The notes beneath the pieces are model-generated. The model was given only the letters and a program-made list of their open reading frames with translations, did not search any database and was not told the origin of the DNA. A DNA stretch of 64,000 nucleotides from Deferribacteraceae bacterium V6Fe1 (GTDB lineage Bacteria > Chrysiogenota > Deferribacteres > Deferribacterales > Deferrivibrionaceae), in contig CP063375.1 in the NCBI GenBank assembly GCA_022813675.1, forward strand, positions 62,001-126,000, in the 5' to 3' direction. A program made the translations under genes and the position numbers. Positions 42,938 to 53,472 of the stretch are shown here, piece after piece; the stretch's first letter is position 1, and the number at the start of each line of letters is the position of its first letter.

Positions 42938-44755
42938 CTACAAAAGCCCCCACTTTTTTACAAACTCATCATCTATATCCGTCAACCCTCTATTTTTAAG
43001 GCTATCAATGGTACTTTTTGTACACAATACATCACCGGGCCACCTTCTTGGAAAATTATCAATCTCCCCCTTGTTTGTACCATCTATCCCTAAGGTGTCA
43101 TCATAAATAAAAATATCTCTATTGCTATCAATATTATTGACAACACGCCACACAAGCATATAAGGATTATCTATGTCGTTAATGTCACAATCTACTATTA
43201 CAAGGATTTTAATATATTTAAAGATTCCCTTCAAATCTTCAAAAAGATACTGCATCTTTCTTTTTTTCTTAACTGCAATTACGCAAATGGGATTTTTTGT
43301 ATCGGTATAATATTGCCGCAAATCAACCACATCTTTTGCAATCTCTTTAATCTTATCCATTAAAATTTCATCGCTTAATATTTCAATCTTGTCATCACTG
43401 ACCTCTTCCCCAGTGCAATCAATCCCTAATTTGCCACCAACTGCAAATTCATCCGAACTGTGGTCAAGAGCATCTACAACCCCTTTTGAAATGAGCATAT
43501 TTTTAATTTCAAATCTATTTAAAATATAAGGGATAATCTCTTTGCTTCGTAAATCTGGAGCGTCTTCACCCACAAAAATTGCATGCTTTACAAAGCTCAT
43601 CTGCCCTACCCCCCAAAAAGCATGCATCACCTGCTGAGCATGCCCGGGATAAAGTGTCTTTATCTTTGCAATTATCAAATTGTGAAACACACCGTTTTCA
43701 GGCATGTAATAATCTATCAAATCCGGCGTAGTTGTCTTTAACAGCGGCAAAAAGATTCTTTCGGTAGCATAGCCCATATATTTATCTTCCAAAGGGGGCT
43801 TCCCTACTACTGTGGCTGCAAATACAGGATTTTTCCTTTGTGTAATTGCTGAGACTTCCAAAAAGGGATATTCCTCTTCAAGAGTGTAATATCCGGTATG
43901 ATCACCAAAAGGTCCTTCGATTCTCATTTGCGTCGGGTCAACAAACCCTTCAATTACATAATCCACGTCATAAGGCACGTAAATATCGTTTGTAAGCGAT
44001 TTGACAAGCCTTGCACTTTTCTTTTTTATAAACCCGTAAAGCATAAGCTCAAATACACCTATAGGAAGAGGAGCTTGACCGCACCAAATATATAAAGGGT
44101 CTCCCCCTATTGCTATCGATACTGGCATCTTTTTGCCGGCTTTTTTGTATTCGTGAAAAAAGTGATTGCTATCCTTATGAATCTGCCAATGCATCCCCAA
44201 TGTATAATCATCATACACCTGCAAGCGATACATTCCGAGATTATTCATTTTGCCGTCAAGACTTTTCGTATATACCTGCCCCATTGTTATAAACGGGCCA
44301 CCGTCTTTTTCCCAAGTAGTTAAAATAGGCAAGTCACCTAATTTGGCATCTTTGCCCAATTTTACTATCTCCTGACATTCCCCTTTTTTGTTTAACCTTT
44401 TTGGGAAAACGGATTTAAGAGAAAAAAGGTCATTGATCATGGATATTTTATCTGTAAATTTTAAAGGTGGTCTCATTTTTATCAGCTTTTCAATATTTTC
44501 AGCTATCTTTTCCACATCACCGATAAAAAGCTCAACCGCCTTATAATTGCAAAATACGTTCATCAAGACAGGCTCACCAAATTTCTTCCCTCGTTTTCTA
44601 TCAACAACATTTGTAAACAAAAGAGCCTTGCTATCCCTTTTTTTCACTTCAATATATGCAAGATGCGCCGCCTCAAGATATATATCCACTTCGTTGTCTA
44701 TTATTTTCAGCAAATTATGTCTTTTTAGCTTTTCAATAACTTCAATGCTATTCAT
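42938..44755 (-). CDS. UbiD-family decarboxylase, menaquinone biosynthesis type
   Basis: A 605-aa prenylated-FMN-dependent decarboxylase. It shows the QIHKDSNHFF and IAIGGDP segments, the IEGPFGDHTGYY motif with the catalytic Glu region, and HNLIIAKIKTLYPGHAQQVM. The length and C-terminal extension fit the menaquinone-associated UbiD group, and menaquinone would suit an anaerobic respirer. A UbiX partner is not in the window. Confidence 0.88.
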   Translation of the reverse strand: MNSIEVIEKLKRHNLLKIIDNEVDIYLEAAHLAYIEVKKRDSKALLFTNVVDRKRGKKFGEPVLMNVFCNYKAVELFIGDVEKIAENIEKLIKMRPPLKFTDKISMINDLFSLKSVFPKRLNKKGECQEIVKLGKDAKLGDLPILTTWEKDGGPFITMGQVYTKSLDGKMNNLGMYRLQVYDDYTLGMHWQIHKDSNHFFHEYKKAGKKMPVSIAIGGDPLYIWCGQAPLPIGVFELMLYGFIKKKSARLVKSLTNDIYVPYDVDYVIEGFVDPTQMRIEGPFGDHTGYYTLEEEYPFLEVSAITQRKNPVFAATVVGKPPLEDKYMGYATERIFLPLLKTTTPDLIDYYMPENGVFHNLIIAKIKTLYPGHAQQVMHAFWGVGQMSFVKHAIFVGEDAPDLRSKEIIPYILNRFEIKNMLISKGVVDALDHSSDEFAVGGKLGIDCTGEEVSDDKIEILSDEILMDKIKEIAKDVVDLRQYYTDTKNPICVIAVKKKRKMQYLFEDLKGIFKYIKILVIVDCDINDIDNPYMLVWRVVNNIDSNRDIFIYDDTLGIDGTNKGEIDNFPRRWPGDVLCTKSTIDSLKNRGLTDIDDEFVKKWGLL

Positions 44756-44767
44756 AAATATTCTCCG

Positions 44768-45361
44768 CTAACTATTTATCTTTGAATTCCAACTTTCCCC
44801 GTCAGAAAAATACTCCACACTTTCATAAAACTTGTCAACGCAACCCTGCCAAAATTCAAAATATACAGGCTCAATAACATAACACCTAATGTCTTGCATA
44901 AAAATATTCTTAATTCCGTTTATATTAAGTCGCATATCATCAAATTTAGACTCGACTACCCTTCTAAAAGTAATAATATCGCTTTTGACCGAAATCCATT
45001 CCCCTTTTTTAAGCCCCGAACCCCTTTTAAAGAAATTCTTTATTAATTCGGTCATCGGCATACTTTTAACAATCCCCTCAATCCTGACCTGCCTCTCAAG
45101 CTCAAGCCATGCAAAATGGGCTGAAACAAAACTGTTTTCATTAATCTGCCTGACTTTTTTGGTATCGACATTGGTAAAAAATAAAAATCCTTGTTCATCA
45201 TAACTTTTAAGTAAGACGACCCTCTGGGACGGCCTTAAGTTATTCCCCACTGTGGCAAGGGTAAAGCTATTTGGCTCAAGTATTTTATTACTTACTGCAT
45301 CTAAAAACCAACTTTCAAACAAGCTAAAAGGGCTGTCAGGTAAATTTTGTAAATTTGCCAT
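44768..45361 (-). CDS. pdxH: Pyridoxamine/pyridoxine 5'-phosphate oxidase-like
   Basis: A 197-aa FMN-binding split-barrel protein. RVVLLKSYDEQGFLFFTN and VDTKKVRQINEN are the FMN-site segments of PdxH, and the C-terminal YFEFWQGCVDKFYE corresponds to the family's EFWQG motif. It makes pyridoxal phosphate from PNP or PMP. It is somewhat short compared with E. coli PdxH (218 aa) and lacks the usual C-terminal RLxP, so some caution is needed. Confidence 0.82.
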   Translation of the reverse strand: MANLQNLPDSPFSLFESWFLDAVSNKILEPNSFTLATVGNNLRPSQRVVLLKSYDEQGFLFFTNVDTKKVRQINENSFVSAHFAWLELERQVRIEGIVKSMPMTELIKNFFKRGSGLKKGEWISVKSDIITFRRVVESKFDDMRLNINGIKNIFMQDIRCYVIEPVYFEFWQGCVDKFYESVEYFSDGESWNSKINS

Positions 45362-45469
45362 TTTTCCTCGTGGAGTTTTTATCGTTATTTTGATATGATA
45401 AAAAAAAGAAAGATTTGTAGCAATAACTTTGTTTGATAAAAGATATATTTGTCAATTGGAGACAATAAA

Positions 45470-47431
45470 TTGGGCATAGTAACCGACATATCGATAATAC
45501 TTATTGTGGGATTAATCGGCGGAATAATAGCTCAGCAGCTCAGACAACCTTTGATATTGGGCTACATTTTAGCTGGGATTATTGTTGGGCCTTCAACTAC
45601 TTGGCTAACCATAACTGATACACATAATATCGAGCTTCTTGCTGAAATTGGAGTCGCACTGCTGCTTTTTGCCCTCGGTATTGAATTCTCTCTAAAAGAA
45701 CTAAAACCGGTGAAAAAGATTGCACTCATCGGCACACCCATTCAAGTTGCCTTGACCACCCTGTTTGGCTATTATTTGGGTCGATTTTTCGGATTTGACA
45801 AGATAAATTCTATTTGGTTTGGAGCGACAATTTCCGTTTCAAGCACAATGGTTGTGCTAAAAACGCTAATGCGTCAAGAAAGGCTCGGCACACTTTCAAG
45901 CAGAGTAATGATAGGCATGCTTCTGGTGCAAGATTTGGCAGTCGTCCCGATGCTGATAATACTTCCTCAGCTTAGCAATCCCCAGGACGCTTTGAGTATA
46001 TTAGGTTATGCCGGTATTAAGGCAGCTATATTTTTGATATCTATGTTTTTCATGGGCACAAAAATTGTTCCTAAAATTATAAAGTATGTTGCCAGTTGGA
46101 ATTCAAGAGAGTTATTTCTACTTTCAATTACTGCTATGGGGCTTGGCATAGGTTATATTTCATACATTTTTGGGCTATCTTACGCCTTTGGAGCTTTTGC
46201 GGCAGGTATGGTTTTAAGTGAATCCGATTATGGTCACCAGGCATTAAATGATATTATCCCTTTGCGTGACCTATTTGTGTTGCTGTTTTTTGTTTCCGCT
46301 GGTATGCTTTTTGACCCAAGTTTCCTTATCAAACATTGGAAAATGGTGATTGCTGCAGCTATCCTTATATCTATCATTAAAGGAACAATATTTTCAAGCT
46401 TGGCGCTTTTATTTAAGTATCATAATGTTGTCCCTTTTGCACTCGGGCTTGGACTTTTTCAAGTAGGGGAATTTTCTTTTGTGCTGGCAAGAGCAGGTAT
46501 CAGCACCAATTCGATATCACAAGAGCTATATTATCTTATTTTAAACACTGCGATTATCACAATGGTATTGACACCCGTCATCTCTAACTTTACCGCACCC
46601 TTATACGCTTGGAGAAGAAAATCGAGTAAAAAAGAGCCTTTACACACAATTAGCATACCTAATGATGAAATTTCAGGACACGTCATTATTGCAGGAGCAG
46701 GGAGGCTTGGGAACTATATCGCAGAAATCTTATTTAAGTTTGGAATAGAATTTATTATTATAGAGATGGATTATAGAAAATATCAAAACGCCAAAGACAA
46801 AAATTACCCAATTATATATGGAGACGCATCGCAAGAAGTTATTTTAAAGGCTGCTAAGGTTGAAAATGCAAATTTAATGCTTATTACCATCCCAAATATT
46901 ATCATAGGCAAAACAATAGTTGAGCAAGTAAAAAATCTTAACAATTCGCTTCACATTGTGGCAAGAGCAAGCAGCATAGAGCATTTAAAACTTTTAAATG
47001 AGCTGGGAATCTACGAAGCCGTCCAGCCTGAGTTTGAAGCAAGTCTTGAAATTGCAAGACAGGCACTTGTTCATTACGACATTCCAAGGTCTGAAATTCA
47101 AAAATTTACTGATTTGGTAAGAAGAGATTTATATTCTTCACTATATGAAAATAAAGATAATTACGAAGAGCTGGCAAAGCTTCAGCTAGCTTCAAAACTA
47201 TTTGATTTGACCTGGCTCAAAATCCCTGACAACAGCTCTCTTGCAGGTAAATCCATCAATGAGCTCAACATTCGTAACCTGACAGGGGTGTCAATAATTG
47301 GAGTTTTGAGAAAAGGGGCACTTATTTCAAACCCAGATAAAGATTTTATCTTCTCTGTTGGAGACAATATTGCAATTATTGGCAACAGCAAACAGATAAG
47401 CAACTTTAAAAGACTATTTGAAGTGGATTAA
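45470..47431 (+). CDS. CPA2-family cation/proton antiporter with TrkA domains (KefB/YbaL type)
   Basis: A 653-aa membrane protein. The first ~385 residues form about twelve helices, with [16 protein letters not shown] and [15 protein letters not shown] typical of CPA2. A TrkA-N domain follows ([14 protein letters not shown], about 410-530) and then a TrkA-C domain (about 565-650). The RCK parts bind nucleotides and gate ion flux, often of potassium. TTG 45470 follows GGAGA; an earlier in-frame TTG has no ribosome site. Confidence 0.88.
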   Translation: MGIVTDISIILIVGLIGGIIAQQLRQPLILGYILAGIIVGPSTTWLTITDTHNIELLAEIGVALLLFALGIEFSLKELKPVKKIALIGTPIQVALTTLFGYYLGRFFGFDKINSIWFGATISVSSTMVVLKTLMRQERLGTLSSRVMIGMLLVQDLAVVPMLIILPQLSNPQDALSILGYAGIKAAIFLISMFFMGTKIVPKIIKYVASWNSRELFLLSITAMGLGIGYISYIFGLSYAFGAFAAGMVLSESDYGHQALNDIIPLRDLFVLLFFVSAGMLFDPSFLIKHWKMVIAAAILISIIKGTIFSSLALLFKYHNVVPFALGLGLFQVGEFSFVLARAGISTNSISQELYYLILNTAIITMVLTPVISNFTAPLYAWRRKSSKKEPLHTISIPNDEISGHVIIAGAGRLGNYIAEILFKFGIEFIIIEMDYRKYQNAKDKNYPIIYGDASQEVILKAAKVENANLMLITIPNIIIGKTIVEQVKNLNNSLHIVARASSIEHLKLLNELGIYEAVQPEFEASLEIARQALVHYDIPRSEIQKFTDLVRRDLYSSLYENKDNYEELAKLQLASKLFDLTWLKIPDNSSLAGKSINELNIRNLTGVSIIGVLRKGALISNPDKDFIFSVGDNIAIIGNSKQISNFKRLFEVD

Positions 47432-47459
47432 ACAAATTAAGGTGTACTGATATTTAAAG

Positions 47460-48197
47460 TCAGTCTATATTTTCATCTCTATAAATTCTAAACGCATTCC
47501 ATGTCTGATAAACACTCATAAGCTCTACGGAGTTAACATTAACATGCTCAGGAAGTGTGGCACACCAATAAACCGCTTCGGCTATATCTTCAGAAGTCAA
47601 AGGCTTTGTATTCTCATAAACTTTGTCAGCCCTACCTTTATCCCCTTTAAATCTTACTGTAGAAAACTCTGTATTTGCCATACCCGGCTCAATGTTTGTA
47701 CATCTGACCTTTGTACCGAATAGGTCATTTCTTAAATTCCTTGAAAATTGTGCAACAAATGCCTTTGTGCTTCCGTAAACATTACCCCCCGGATATGGCC
47801 AGCTTCCTGCTACCGAGCCGATATTAATAATATGACCACTATTTCTTTTTACCATGTATGGCAATATTGCTCTTGTGCAGTAAACTACACCTTTAATATT
47901 TGTATCTATCATTCTTTCCCAATCCTCAATATCTGTTTCATGGGCAGGCTCAAGCCCCAAAGCAAGACCTGCATTATTTACCAAAATATCAATGTCACTA
48001 TGCTTTTCAAACACTTTAAAGACATCTTCTTTATTTGTCACATCCAGCACTTCAAACAAACAACCGGTTTTTTTGGAAATGTCATTCAAACGTTCCTCTC
48101 TTCTTCCGGATATAATCACATTATGACCATTATTGATAAATTTATACGCTATAGCTTCTCCAAAACCGGAAGTGCTGCCTGTAACAAAAACTTTCAT
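47460..48197 (-). CDS. Short-chain dehydrogenase/reductase (YdfG-like)
   Basis: A 245-aa Rossmann-fold enzyme with the NAD(P)-binding GSTSGFGEAIAY, the NNAG motif in ILVNNAGLALGLEP, and the Ser-Tyr-Lys set in IGSVAGSWPYPGGNVYGSTK. It is closest in pattern to the NADP-dependent serine/3-hydroxy-acid dehydrogenases of the YdfG type; the substrate is an inference. ATG 48197 follows a strong GGAGGGAG site. Confidence 0.88.
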   Translation of the reverse strand: MKVFVTGSTSGFGEAIAYKFINNGHNVIISGRREERLNDISKKTGCLFEVLDVTNKEDVFKVFEKHSDIDILVNNAGLALGLEPAHETDIEDWERMIDTNIKGVVYCTRAILPYMVKRNSGHIINIGSVAGSWPYPGGNVYGSTKAFVAQFSRNLRNDLFGTKVRCTNIEPGMANTEFSTVRFKGDKGRADKVYENTKPLTSEDIAEAVYWCATLPEHVNVNSVELMSVYQTWNAFRIYRDENID

Positions 48198-48224
48198 TTC
48201 TCCCTCCAATCTGAAAATAGATAC

Positions 48225-48254
48225 AATAAAAGCCGGCTTAAGCCGGCTTTTATT
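48225..48254 (-). terminator. Strong palindromic terminator after the LysM gene
   Basis: A 30-bp perfect palindrome, each half reading AATAAAAGCCGGCTT, lies just past the stop codon of the LysM lipoprotein gene. Its GC-rich core with flanking A and T runs works in both directions. It separates that transcript from the SDR gene. Confidence 0.9.
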
Positions 48255-49076
48255 TATTTACCATCAAAGAGTGACCATGGTCCTCTGTTTTTTGAAAACT
48301 TAATAGCATCATCCTTTTCAGTCCCGGTATAATCGTTTCTTACTTTGAAAATCTGACCGGGGAATATCAAATCAGGGTCTTTGATTGTGTCTTTGTTAGC
48401 CCAGTAAATAAGTGGCCACATAAAAGGATTCATATATTTTTTATCAGAAATCTTCCAAAGACTGTCACCTTTTGCAACTGTATACATTGTAGGCTCGTTC
48501 TTTTTAGCCTCTTCCATAGCTTTCTTAACTTCTTCAGCCTTAGCAGCGGAAATAGCCTCTTTGTTTTGCCTTAACAATGCCTCGATTTCAGCCATCAAGG
48601 CCTTTGCTTCTTCAGGCTTACATTCATCAACATAAGCTTTAGCTTTTGCGTACTTTTCTTTTAGTTGGGTGTAAGTAACTGAAGAATATTTTACAGCATC
48701 ACCTTGGATAGCATCAATCTCTTTACCATACTCCTCAAGCTTTACAGCCACCTTATCATTTTCAGTTTTTCTTTCTTTAGCTACCTTCTCTGCCTCAGCT
48801 GCCTTAGCCTTAGCTTCAGCTAAGCTTGCTTCAGCTTCATCATAATATTTGCCCTTAAATGTATAATTTTTAGCTTCTTCCATTTTTTCTTCAGCATTTT
48901 TAAACGCTTTATTAGCCTCAGCATACTCAGCAGGAGCACACTTCTCGGCATTATACCCTTGAGCCCCTTTTAATGCAGCCTGTGCATCATCATAAGCCTT
49001 CATTGGTGGCTTAGCACATGAAACCATAACAGCAGCAACTGAAACAGCTAATGTAAATTTTATAACTCTCTTCATA
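48254..49076 (-). CDS. LysM-domain lipoprotein with helical repeats
   Basis: A 273-aa lipoprotein. The signal ends at lipobox MVSCAK. The central part (about 30-200) is Ala/Glu/Lys-rich and helical, with TolA-like or DUF4398-like repeats. A LysM domain closes the chain (YTVAKGDSLWKISDKKY to PGQIFKV), which binds peptidoglycan. It probably ties the outer membrane to the wall. ATG 49076 follows GGAGG and avoids a longer start. A strong terminator follows, fitting an abundant single-gene transcript. Confidence 0.85.
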
Positions 49077-49137
49077 ATGACCTCCTTAATATTATTTAAA
49101 CATACCATACATATTAATACTTGTCAAACCGTTAATA

Positions 49138-50928
49138 TTATTCTTTTTCTATAATATCAAGCTTAATATACAGCTCTTTGAGCTGCTTTTCATCAACATA
49201 GTTTGGTGCATCTGACATCATATCTGTAGCCTTCTGAGTCTTTGGAAATGCAATTACATCCCTTATAGAATCAGCCTTGCATATAATAGACGCTATCCTA
49301 TCCACTCCAAAAGCAATCCCGCCGTGAGGAGGTGTACCGTATTTCAGTGCATCTATAAAAAATCCAAACTTTTGCTCACATTCCTCTTTAGTCAGGCCTA
49401 ATGTATCAAACATTTTTTGCTGGATGTCACTACGATGTATCCTTATACTTCCTCCGCCGATTTCTGAGCCATTCAACACAAGGTCATAAGCCTTTGCCCT
49501 AATTTTACCTGGGTCAGTATCAAACAACTCTAAATCTTCATCAAGCGGTGCTGTAAACGGGTGGTGAACTGCTGCATATCTCTTTTCTTCTTCATCCCAT
49601 TCAAGAAGAGGGAAATCAACCACCCAAACAAAAGAGTACTTATCTTTGTCTATCAATCCAAGCCTTTTACCAAGCTCAAGTCTCAGCTTTGACATATACA
49701 AGTTAACTGTTTTCTTATCGCCAGCCCCAAAGAAGATAATATCATTTGGCTTGCCATCCATTATTTCAATTATCTTATTCACTGTCTCTTCACCTAAAAA
49801 TTTCAAAATAGGCGAATTCATACCATCTTCGGTAATTTTAATATATGCAAGCCCTTTTGCACCAAGTGAAGTAACAAAACTTGTAAGGTCATCAATATCT
49901 TTTCTTGAAAAACTGCCTGCGCCTTTAGCATTTACCGCTTTTACGACACCGCCGGATTTTATAACATCTCTAAATACTTTAAACTCTGTATTTTCAAAAA
50001 GCTCAGTTATTGTTTTCAAATATAACTCGAATCTTGTATCAGGAGCATCATGTCCATACTTTTCCATTGCCTCAGCATAGCTCATTACAGGAAATGGGGT
50101 CTGAATCTTCATACCAACGACTTTATCGAAGATTTCTACAAAAAGCCCTTCAATAAGTTTCATCAAATCTTCTTTGTCGATAAAAGACATCTCCATATCA
50201 AGCTGAGTAAATTCAGGCTGTCTGTCGGCTCTTAAATCCTCGTCTCTAAAACATCTTACAATTTGGAAATATCTCTCAAAACCCGAAACCATCAAAAGCT
50301 GTTTAAACATCTGCGGAGATTGAGGCAATGCATAAAATTTGCCGGGATTAACTCTACTTGGGACCAAATAGTCTCTTGCACCCTCAGGCGTACTTTTTGT
50401 CAAAAATGGAGTTTCAATATCTAAAAAACCTTTATTATACAGATACTCTCTGATTGTTCTCGTAAGATTGTGTCTTGTAATTATGTTGTTTTTTAAAGTA
50501 GGTCTTCTTAAGTCAAGATACCTGTACTTTAGTCTGATATCCTCACCGATATTTACAGTGTCTTCTATCATAAACGGAAGAGGAAGAGATTTGTTTAATA
50601 TTTTAAGCTCAGAAACAATAATTTCTATCTCCCCTGTTTTGAGCTTTTCGTTAACTGTCCCTTCGGGTCTGTGCTCAACAACACCCTTAACAGCAATAAC
50701 ATACTCACTCCTGATATTCTCCCCTAAGCTATGCACTTCACTGTTTATTTCAGGATTTAAAACAACTTGTGTAATACCTTCCTTATCCCTGAGGTCAATA
50801 AATATTACACCGCCATGGTCTCTTCTTCTTTGAACCCAACCCATTAAAATAACTTCTTTACCAACATCTTTACCGCATAACTCACCGCAACTATGCGTTC
50901 TTCTCCAATTACCCATTTGTGTAAGCAC
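49138..50928 (-). CDS. aspS: Aspartyl-tRNA synthetase (bacterial type)
   Basis: This class II synthetase of 596 aa has an N-terminal OB-fold anticodon domain (WVQRRRDHGGVIFIDLRD), motif 2 at FRDEDLRADRQPEFTQLD, the bacterial GAD insertion domain (about 300-420), and motif 3 GIAFGVDRIASI. The PQSPQMFKQLLM segment is conserved. The GTG start at 50928 follows AGGAGG at good spacing. hisS lies 12 bases upstream, a common pairing. Confidence 0.97.
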   Translation of the reverse strand: MLTQMGNWRRTHSCGELCGKDVGKEVILMGWVQRRRDHGGVIFIDLRDKEGITQVVLNPEINSEVHSLGENIRSEYVIAVKGVVEHRPEGTVNEKLKTGEIEIIVSELKILNKSLPLPFMIEDTVNIGEDIRLKYRYLDLRRPTLKNNIITRHNLTRTIREYLYNKGFLDIETPFLTKSTPEGARDYLVPSRVNPGKFYALPQSPQMFKQLLMVSGFERYFQIVRCFRDEDLRADRQPEFTQLDMEMSFIDKEDLMKLIEGLFVEIFDKVVGMKIQTPFPVMSYAEAMEKYGHDAPDTRFELYLKTITELFENTEFKVFRDVIKSGGVVKAVNAKGAGSFSRKDIDDLTSFVTSLGAKGLAYIKITEDGMNSPILKFLGEETVNKIIEIMDGKPNDIIFFGAGDKKTVNLYMSKLRLELGKRLGLIDKDKYSFVWVVDFPLLEWDEEEKRYAAVHHPFTAPLDEDLELFDTDPGKIRAKAYDLVLNGSEIGGGSIRIHRSDIQQKMFDTLGLTKEECEQKFGFFIDALKYGTPPHGGIAFGVDRIASIICKADSIRDVIAFPKTQKATDMMSDAPNYVDEKQLKELYIKLDIIEKE

Positions 50929-50940
50929 GGCCTTCCTCCT

Positions 50941-52197
50941 TTATGCCAATTCACCCTTTATGAATTCTGCCAGATTTTCTATTTTAACTTCACACTGAGT
51001 TGAAGTTTTCATATTCTTTACGGTAACAACCCCTTTATTTAACTCATCTTCACCGAAAAATAATGCAAATGACGCATTTGACTTATCAGCCTTTTTAATC
51101 TGTGATTTGACAGATGCAAGCTCATAATCGAACTCAACCGATAAACTATTTCTCCTAAGATCATTAATTACTGGGAGTATATCCTTTAATCTCTCCCTGT
51201 CAAAAATAATGCAATAAGCATCAATGGATTCATTTATGTTAAAATCTTTTTGCATCATTATATTTACAAGCCTATCAACCCCTATCGCAAACCCGATACC
51301 CGGAATATCAGGTCCGCCAAGAGTTTTTATAAGGCCGTCATATCTACCTCCGGCACCGACTGCACTGCTTGCCCCAAGGGCAGTAGTAGTCATCTCAAAA
51401 GCCGTCCTCACATAATAGTCAAGCCCTCTTACTATTTTAGGGTTGACAACGTATTCAATCCCCATGTCATCCAAATATTTTTTTGTTTCGCCAAAATGTT
51501 CGTTACATGAACCACAAAGGTAATCTATCATGAGAGGAGCATTTTTCGTGATACTTTTGCATGTCTCAATTTTACAATCCAATATTCTTAAGGGATTGGT
51601 ATCGAGCCTTCTCTTACAATCAGCACAAAGCTCATCTTTTTTATCCTTCAAAAATGCGATAAGATTTTCCCTATATATAGGTCTGCATTCCGGACAGCCT
51701 ACACTGTTTATTTCAAGGGTAAGAAAATCTTGTATTTTGCACTTGAGAAAAAAAGTATAAAGAAGATTTATAACATCAGCATCTGTCAAAGGGGAAGAGC
51801 TCCCGAAAACTTCGATACCAAGTTGATAAAATTGTCTGAATCTGCCTTTTTGTGGTCTTTCTCTTCGAAACATCGGGCCATAATAGTAATATTTTTTTAC
51901 TCCCGGAGGGTTTTGCAGATTATTCTCTATGAAAGCACGCACCAACGAAGCAGTCCCCTCCGGCCTTAAGGCGAGTATTTCGTCATTTCTATCTTTAAAT
52001 ACAAACATCTCTTTTTCAACTATATCTGTTGAAGCTCCAATACCTCTGTCAAAGACTTCAACTTTCTCCAATATGGGCAGTTTAAATTCGTTGAAACCAA
52101 AACTTCCAAAAGTATCTTTTGCGATGGTCTCAACCAACTCCCAATATTTAACTTCCACTCCGAAAATATCCCTAAAACCCTTAACTTTTCTAAACAA
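50941..52197 (-). CDS. hisS: Histidyl-tRNA synthetase
   Basis: A 418-aa class II synthetase. It shows RPEGTASLVRAF, motif 2 RRERPQKGRFRQFYQLG, the histidine-A motif VRGLDYYVRTAFE, motif 3 GIGFAIGVDRLV, and a C-terminal anticodon-binding domain. It begins with TTG at 52197 behind GGAGG. aspS follows. Confidence 0.97.
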   Translation of the reverse strand: MFRKVKGFRDIFGVEVKYWELVETIAKDTFGSFGFNEFKLPILEKVEVFDRGIGASTDIVEKEMFVFKDRNDEILALRPEGTASLVRAFIENNLQNPPGVKKYYYYGPMFRRERPQKGRFRQFYQLGIEVFGSSSPLTDADVINLLYTFFLKCKIQDFLTLEINSVGCPECRPIYRENLIAFLKDKKDELCADCKRRLDTNPLRILDCKIETCKSITKNAPLMIDYLCGSCNEHFGETKKYLDDMGIEYVVNPKIVRGLDYYVRTAFEMTTTALGASSAVGAGGRYDGLIKTLGGPDIPGIGFAIGVDRLVNIMMQKDFNINESIDAYCIIFDRERLKDILPVINDLRRNSLSVEFDYELASVKSQIKKADKSNASFALFFGEDELNKGVVTVKNMKTSTQCEVKIENLAEFIKGELA

Positions 52198-52283
52198 AAT
52201 TCCTCCAAGTTAACAATTTTAAAATCACAACAGCTTACCAATTAATACACTTTAAAATAACTGTCAATTGAAACATTAAAATA

Positions 52284-52979
52284 CTACACAGCAAATCTTT
52301 CCTTTATCATGGCGACTATCATTTTGCTCACTTCATCTATATCCGATTTACTAAGATTTATTGCCAAATGATAATGGTTTAAATCTGTCACGTCCTCATT
52401 GTAATAATGCATAATATAATTATATCGTTTCTTCTCAATCTCTTGAATTTTCTGCTCTGCAGTCTTTTCGTCAATTTTTTCTCTCTTTGAAACCCACTGT
52501 ATCTTTGATTTTTTATCTGCATAAAGTCTTATATGAATTGCATTGGGGTAGCCTTTGAGAATAAACTGTCCCCCCCTGCCTACAATTACCACATTATCCT
52601 TCTGCGCTAATTTATGAATTATTTTTTCTACAGTGTTTTGATATTTTTCGCTGTCAAAAGATAGATCTTGGTTTATATTTTCCTGAAAAAGCCCCTCATC
52701 ATCGTCAAGTTTTAATCTGCAATACTTCAATTCTTCATCTTTTAAATTAAAAATATCTTTAAATATTGAAAAATCGACATATTTAGATAATGTCGCCTTA
52801 AAATTTGAATGCCTCTCTTCATCATAGTCCTTGACTATTTCCCTGTCAGTATCGGTAAGAATCGAAACATATTCGATAATCTCTTTGTTAATAATCTTAT
52901 AATTCAGCTTTTTAGCAACCCTTTCGGCAACATAGTCACCTGCACATCCAAACTCTTTTGAAATTGTAATTATCGCCAT
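52284..52979 (-). CDS. Cytidylate-kinase-like P-loop protein
   Basis: A 231-aa member of the cytidylate_kin2 group. The P-loop position reads ISKEFGCAGDYVAERVAKKL, altered from the usual GxxGxGK. VVIVGRGGQFIL and HIRLYADKKSKIQWV correspond to later NMP-kinase segments. The true substrate is unknown, and it is unlikely to be the essential CMP kinase. It overlaps folK by 10 bases. Confidence 0.78.
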   Translation of the reverse strand: MAIITISKEFGCAGDYVAERVAKKLNYKIINKEIIEYVSILTDTDREIVKDYDEERHSNFKATLSKYVDFSIFKDIFNLKDEELKYCRLKLDDDEGLFQENINQDLSFDSEKYQNTVEKIIHKLAQKDNVVIVGRGGQFILKGYPNAIHIRLYADKKSKIQWVSKREKIDEKTAEQKIQEIEKKRYNYIMHYYNEDVTDLNHYHLAINLSKSDIDEVSKMIVAMIKERFAV

Positions 52980-53470
52980 TTTAACTCTCCGATTACCGTA
53001 ATATCATAATCATATTTAATACCTTTAATTATATCATCAATTTTACTTTTAGTAACCGGGTGAACATAACCCGGGCAAATCTCTTGTAATGGGATTAGAA
53101 AAAAGCTTCTATTTTCAAGATCATAATGAGGAATCTCCAAATTTTCTTCCTTTAATATTTCACCACTAAAATCTACTATATCAATATCAATTACCCTTTC
53201 TCTCCAAAATCCCAATTTCTCTTTCCCCATCCTTTTTTCAACAGATTGCAGGGCTTCAAGTAAATCAAAAGGGGAAAGTGCAGTAGATACAACTGCAGAG
53301 ACGTTAAAATACCTGTCCTGATTATCCATCAACATAGATTTTGAGGCATAAACTCTTGAAACTTTTTCAACTTGGGAGATTTTTGATATGTGCTTTAATG
53401 CTCTTGATAGATTTGAAGATTTGTCACCTAAATTTGACCCCAAATTTAATATAACTTTTTTCTGACTCAT
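52970..53470 (-). CDS. folK: 2-amino-4-hydroxy-6-hydroxymethyldihydropteridine pyrophosphokinase
   Basis: FolK transfers pyrophosphate from ATP to the pterin in folate synthesis. The 166-aa protein has LNLGSNLGDKSSNL at the N-terminus, ALQSVEKRMGKEKLGFWRER, RVIDIDIVDFSG with the metal-binding aspartates, and the IPHYDLENRSFFLIPL stretch. Other fol genes are not in the window. Confidence 0.93.
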   Translation of the reverse strand: MSQKKVILNLGSNLGDKSSNLSRALKHISKISQVEKVSRVYASKSMLMDNQDRYFNVSAVVSTALSPFDLLEALQSVEKRMGKEKLGFWRERVIDIDIVDFSGEILKEENLEIPHYDLENRSFFLIPLQEICPGYVHPVTKSKIDDIIKGIKYDYDITVIGELKWR

Positions 53471-53472
53471 TA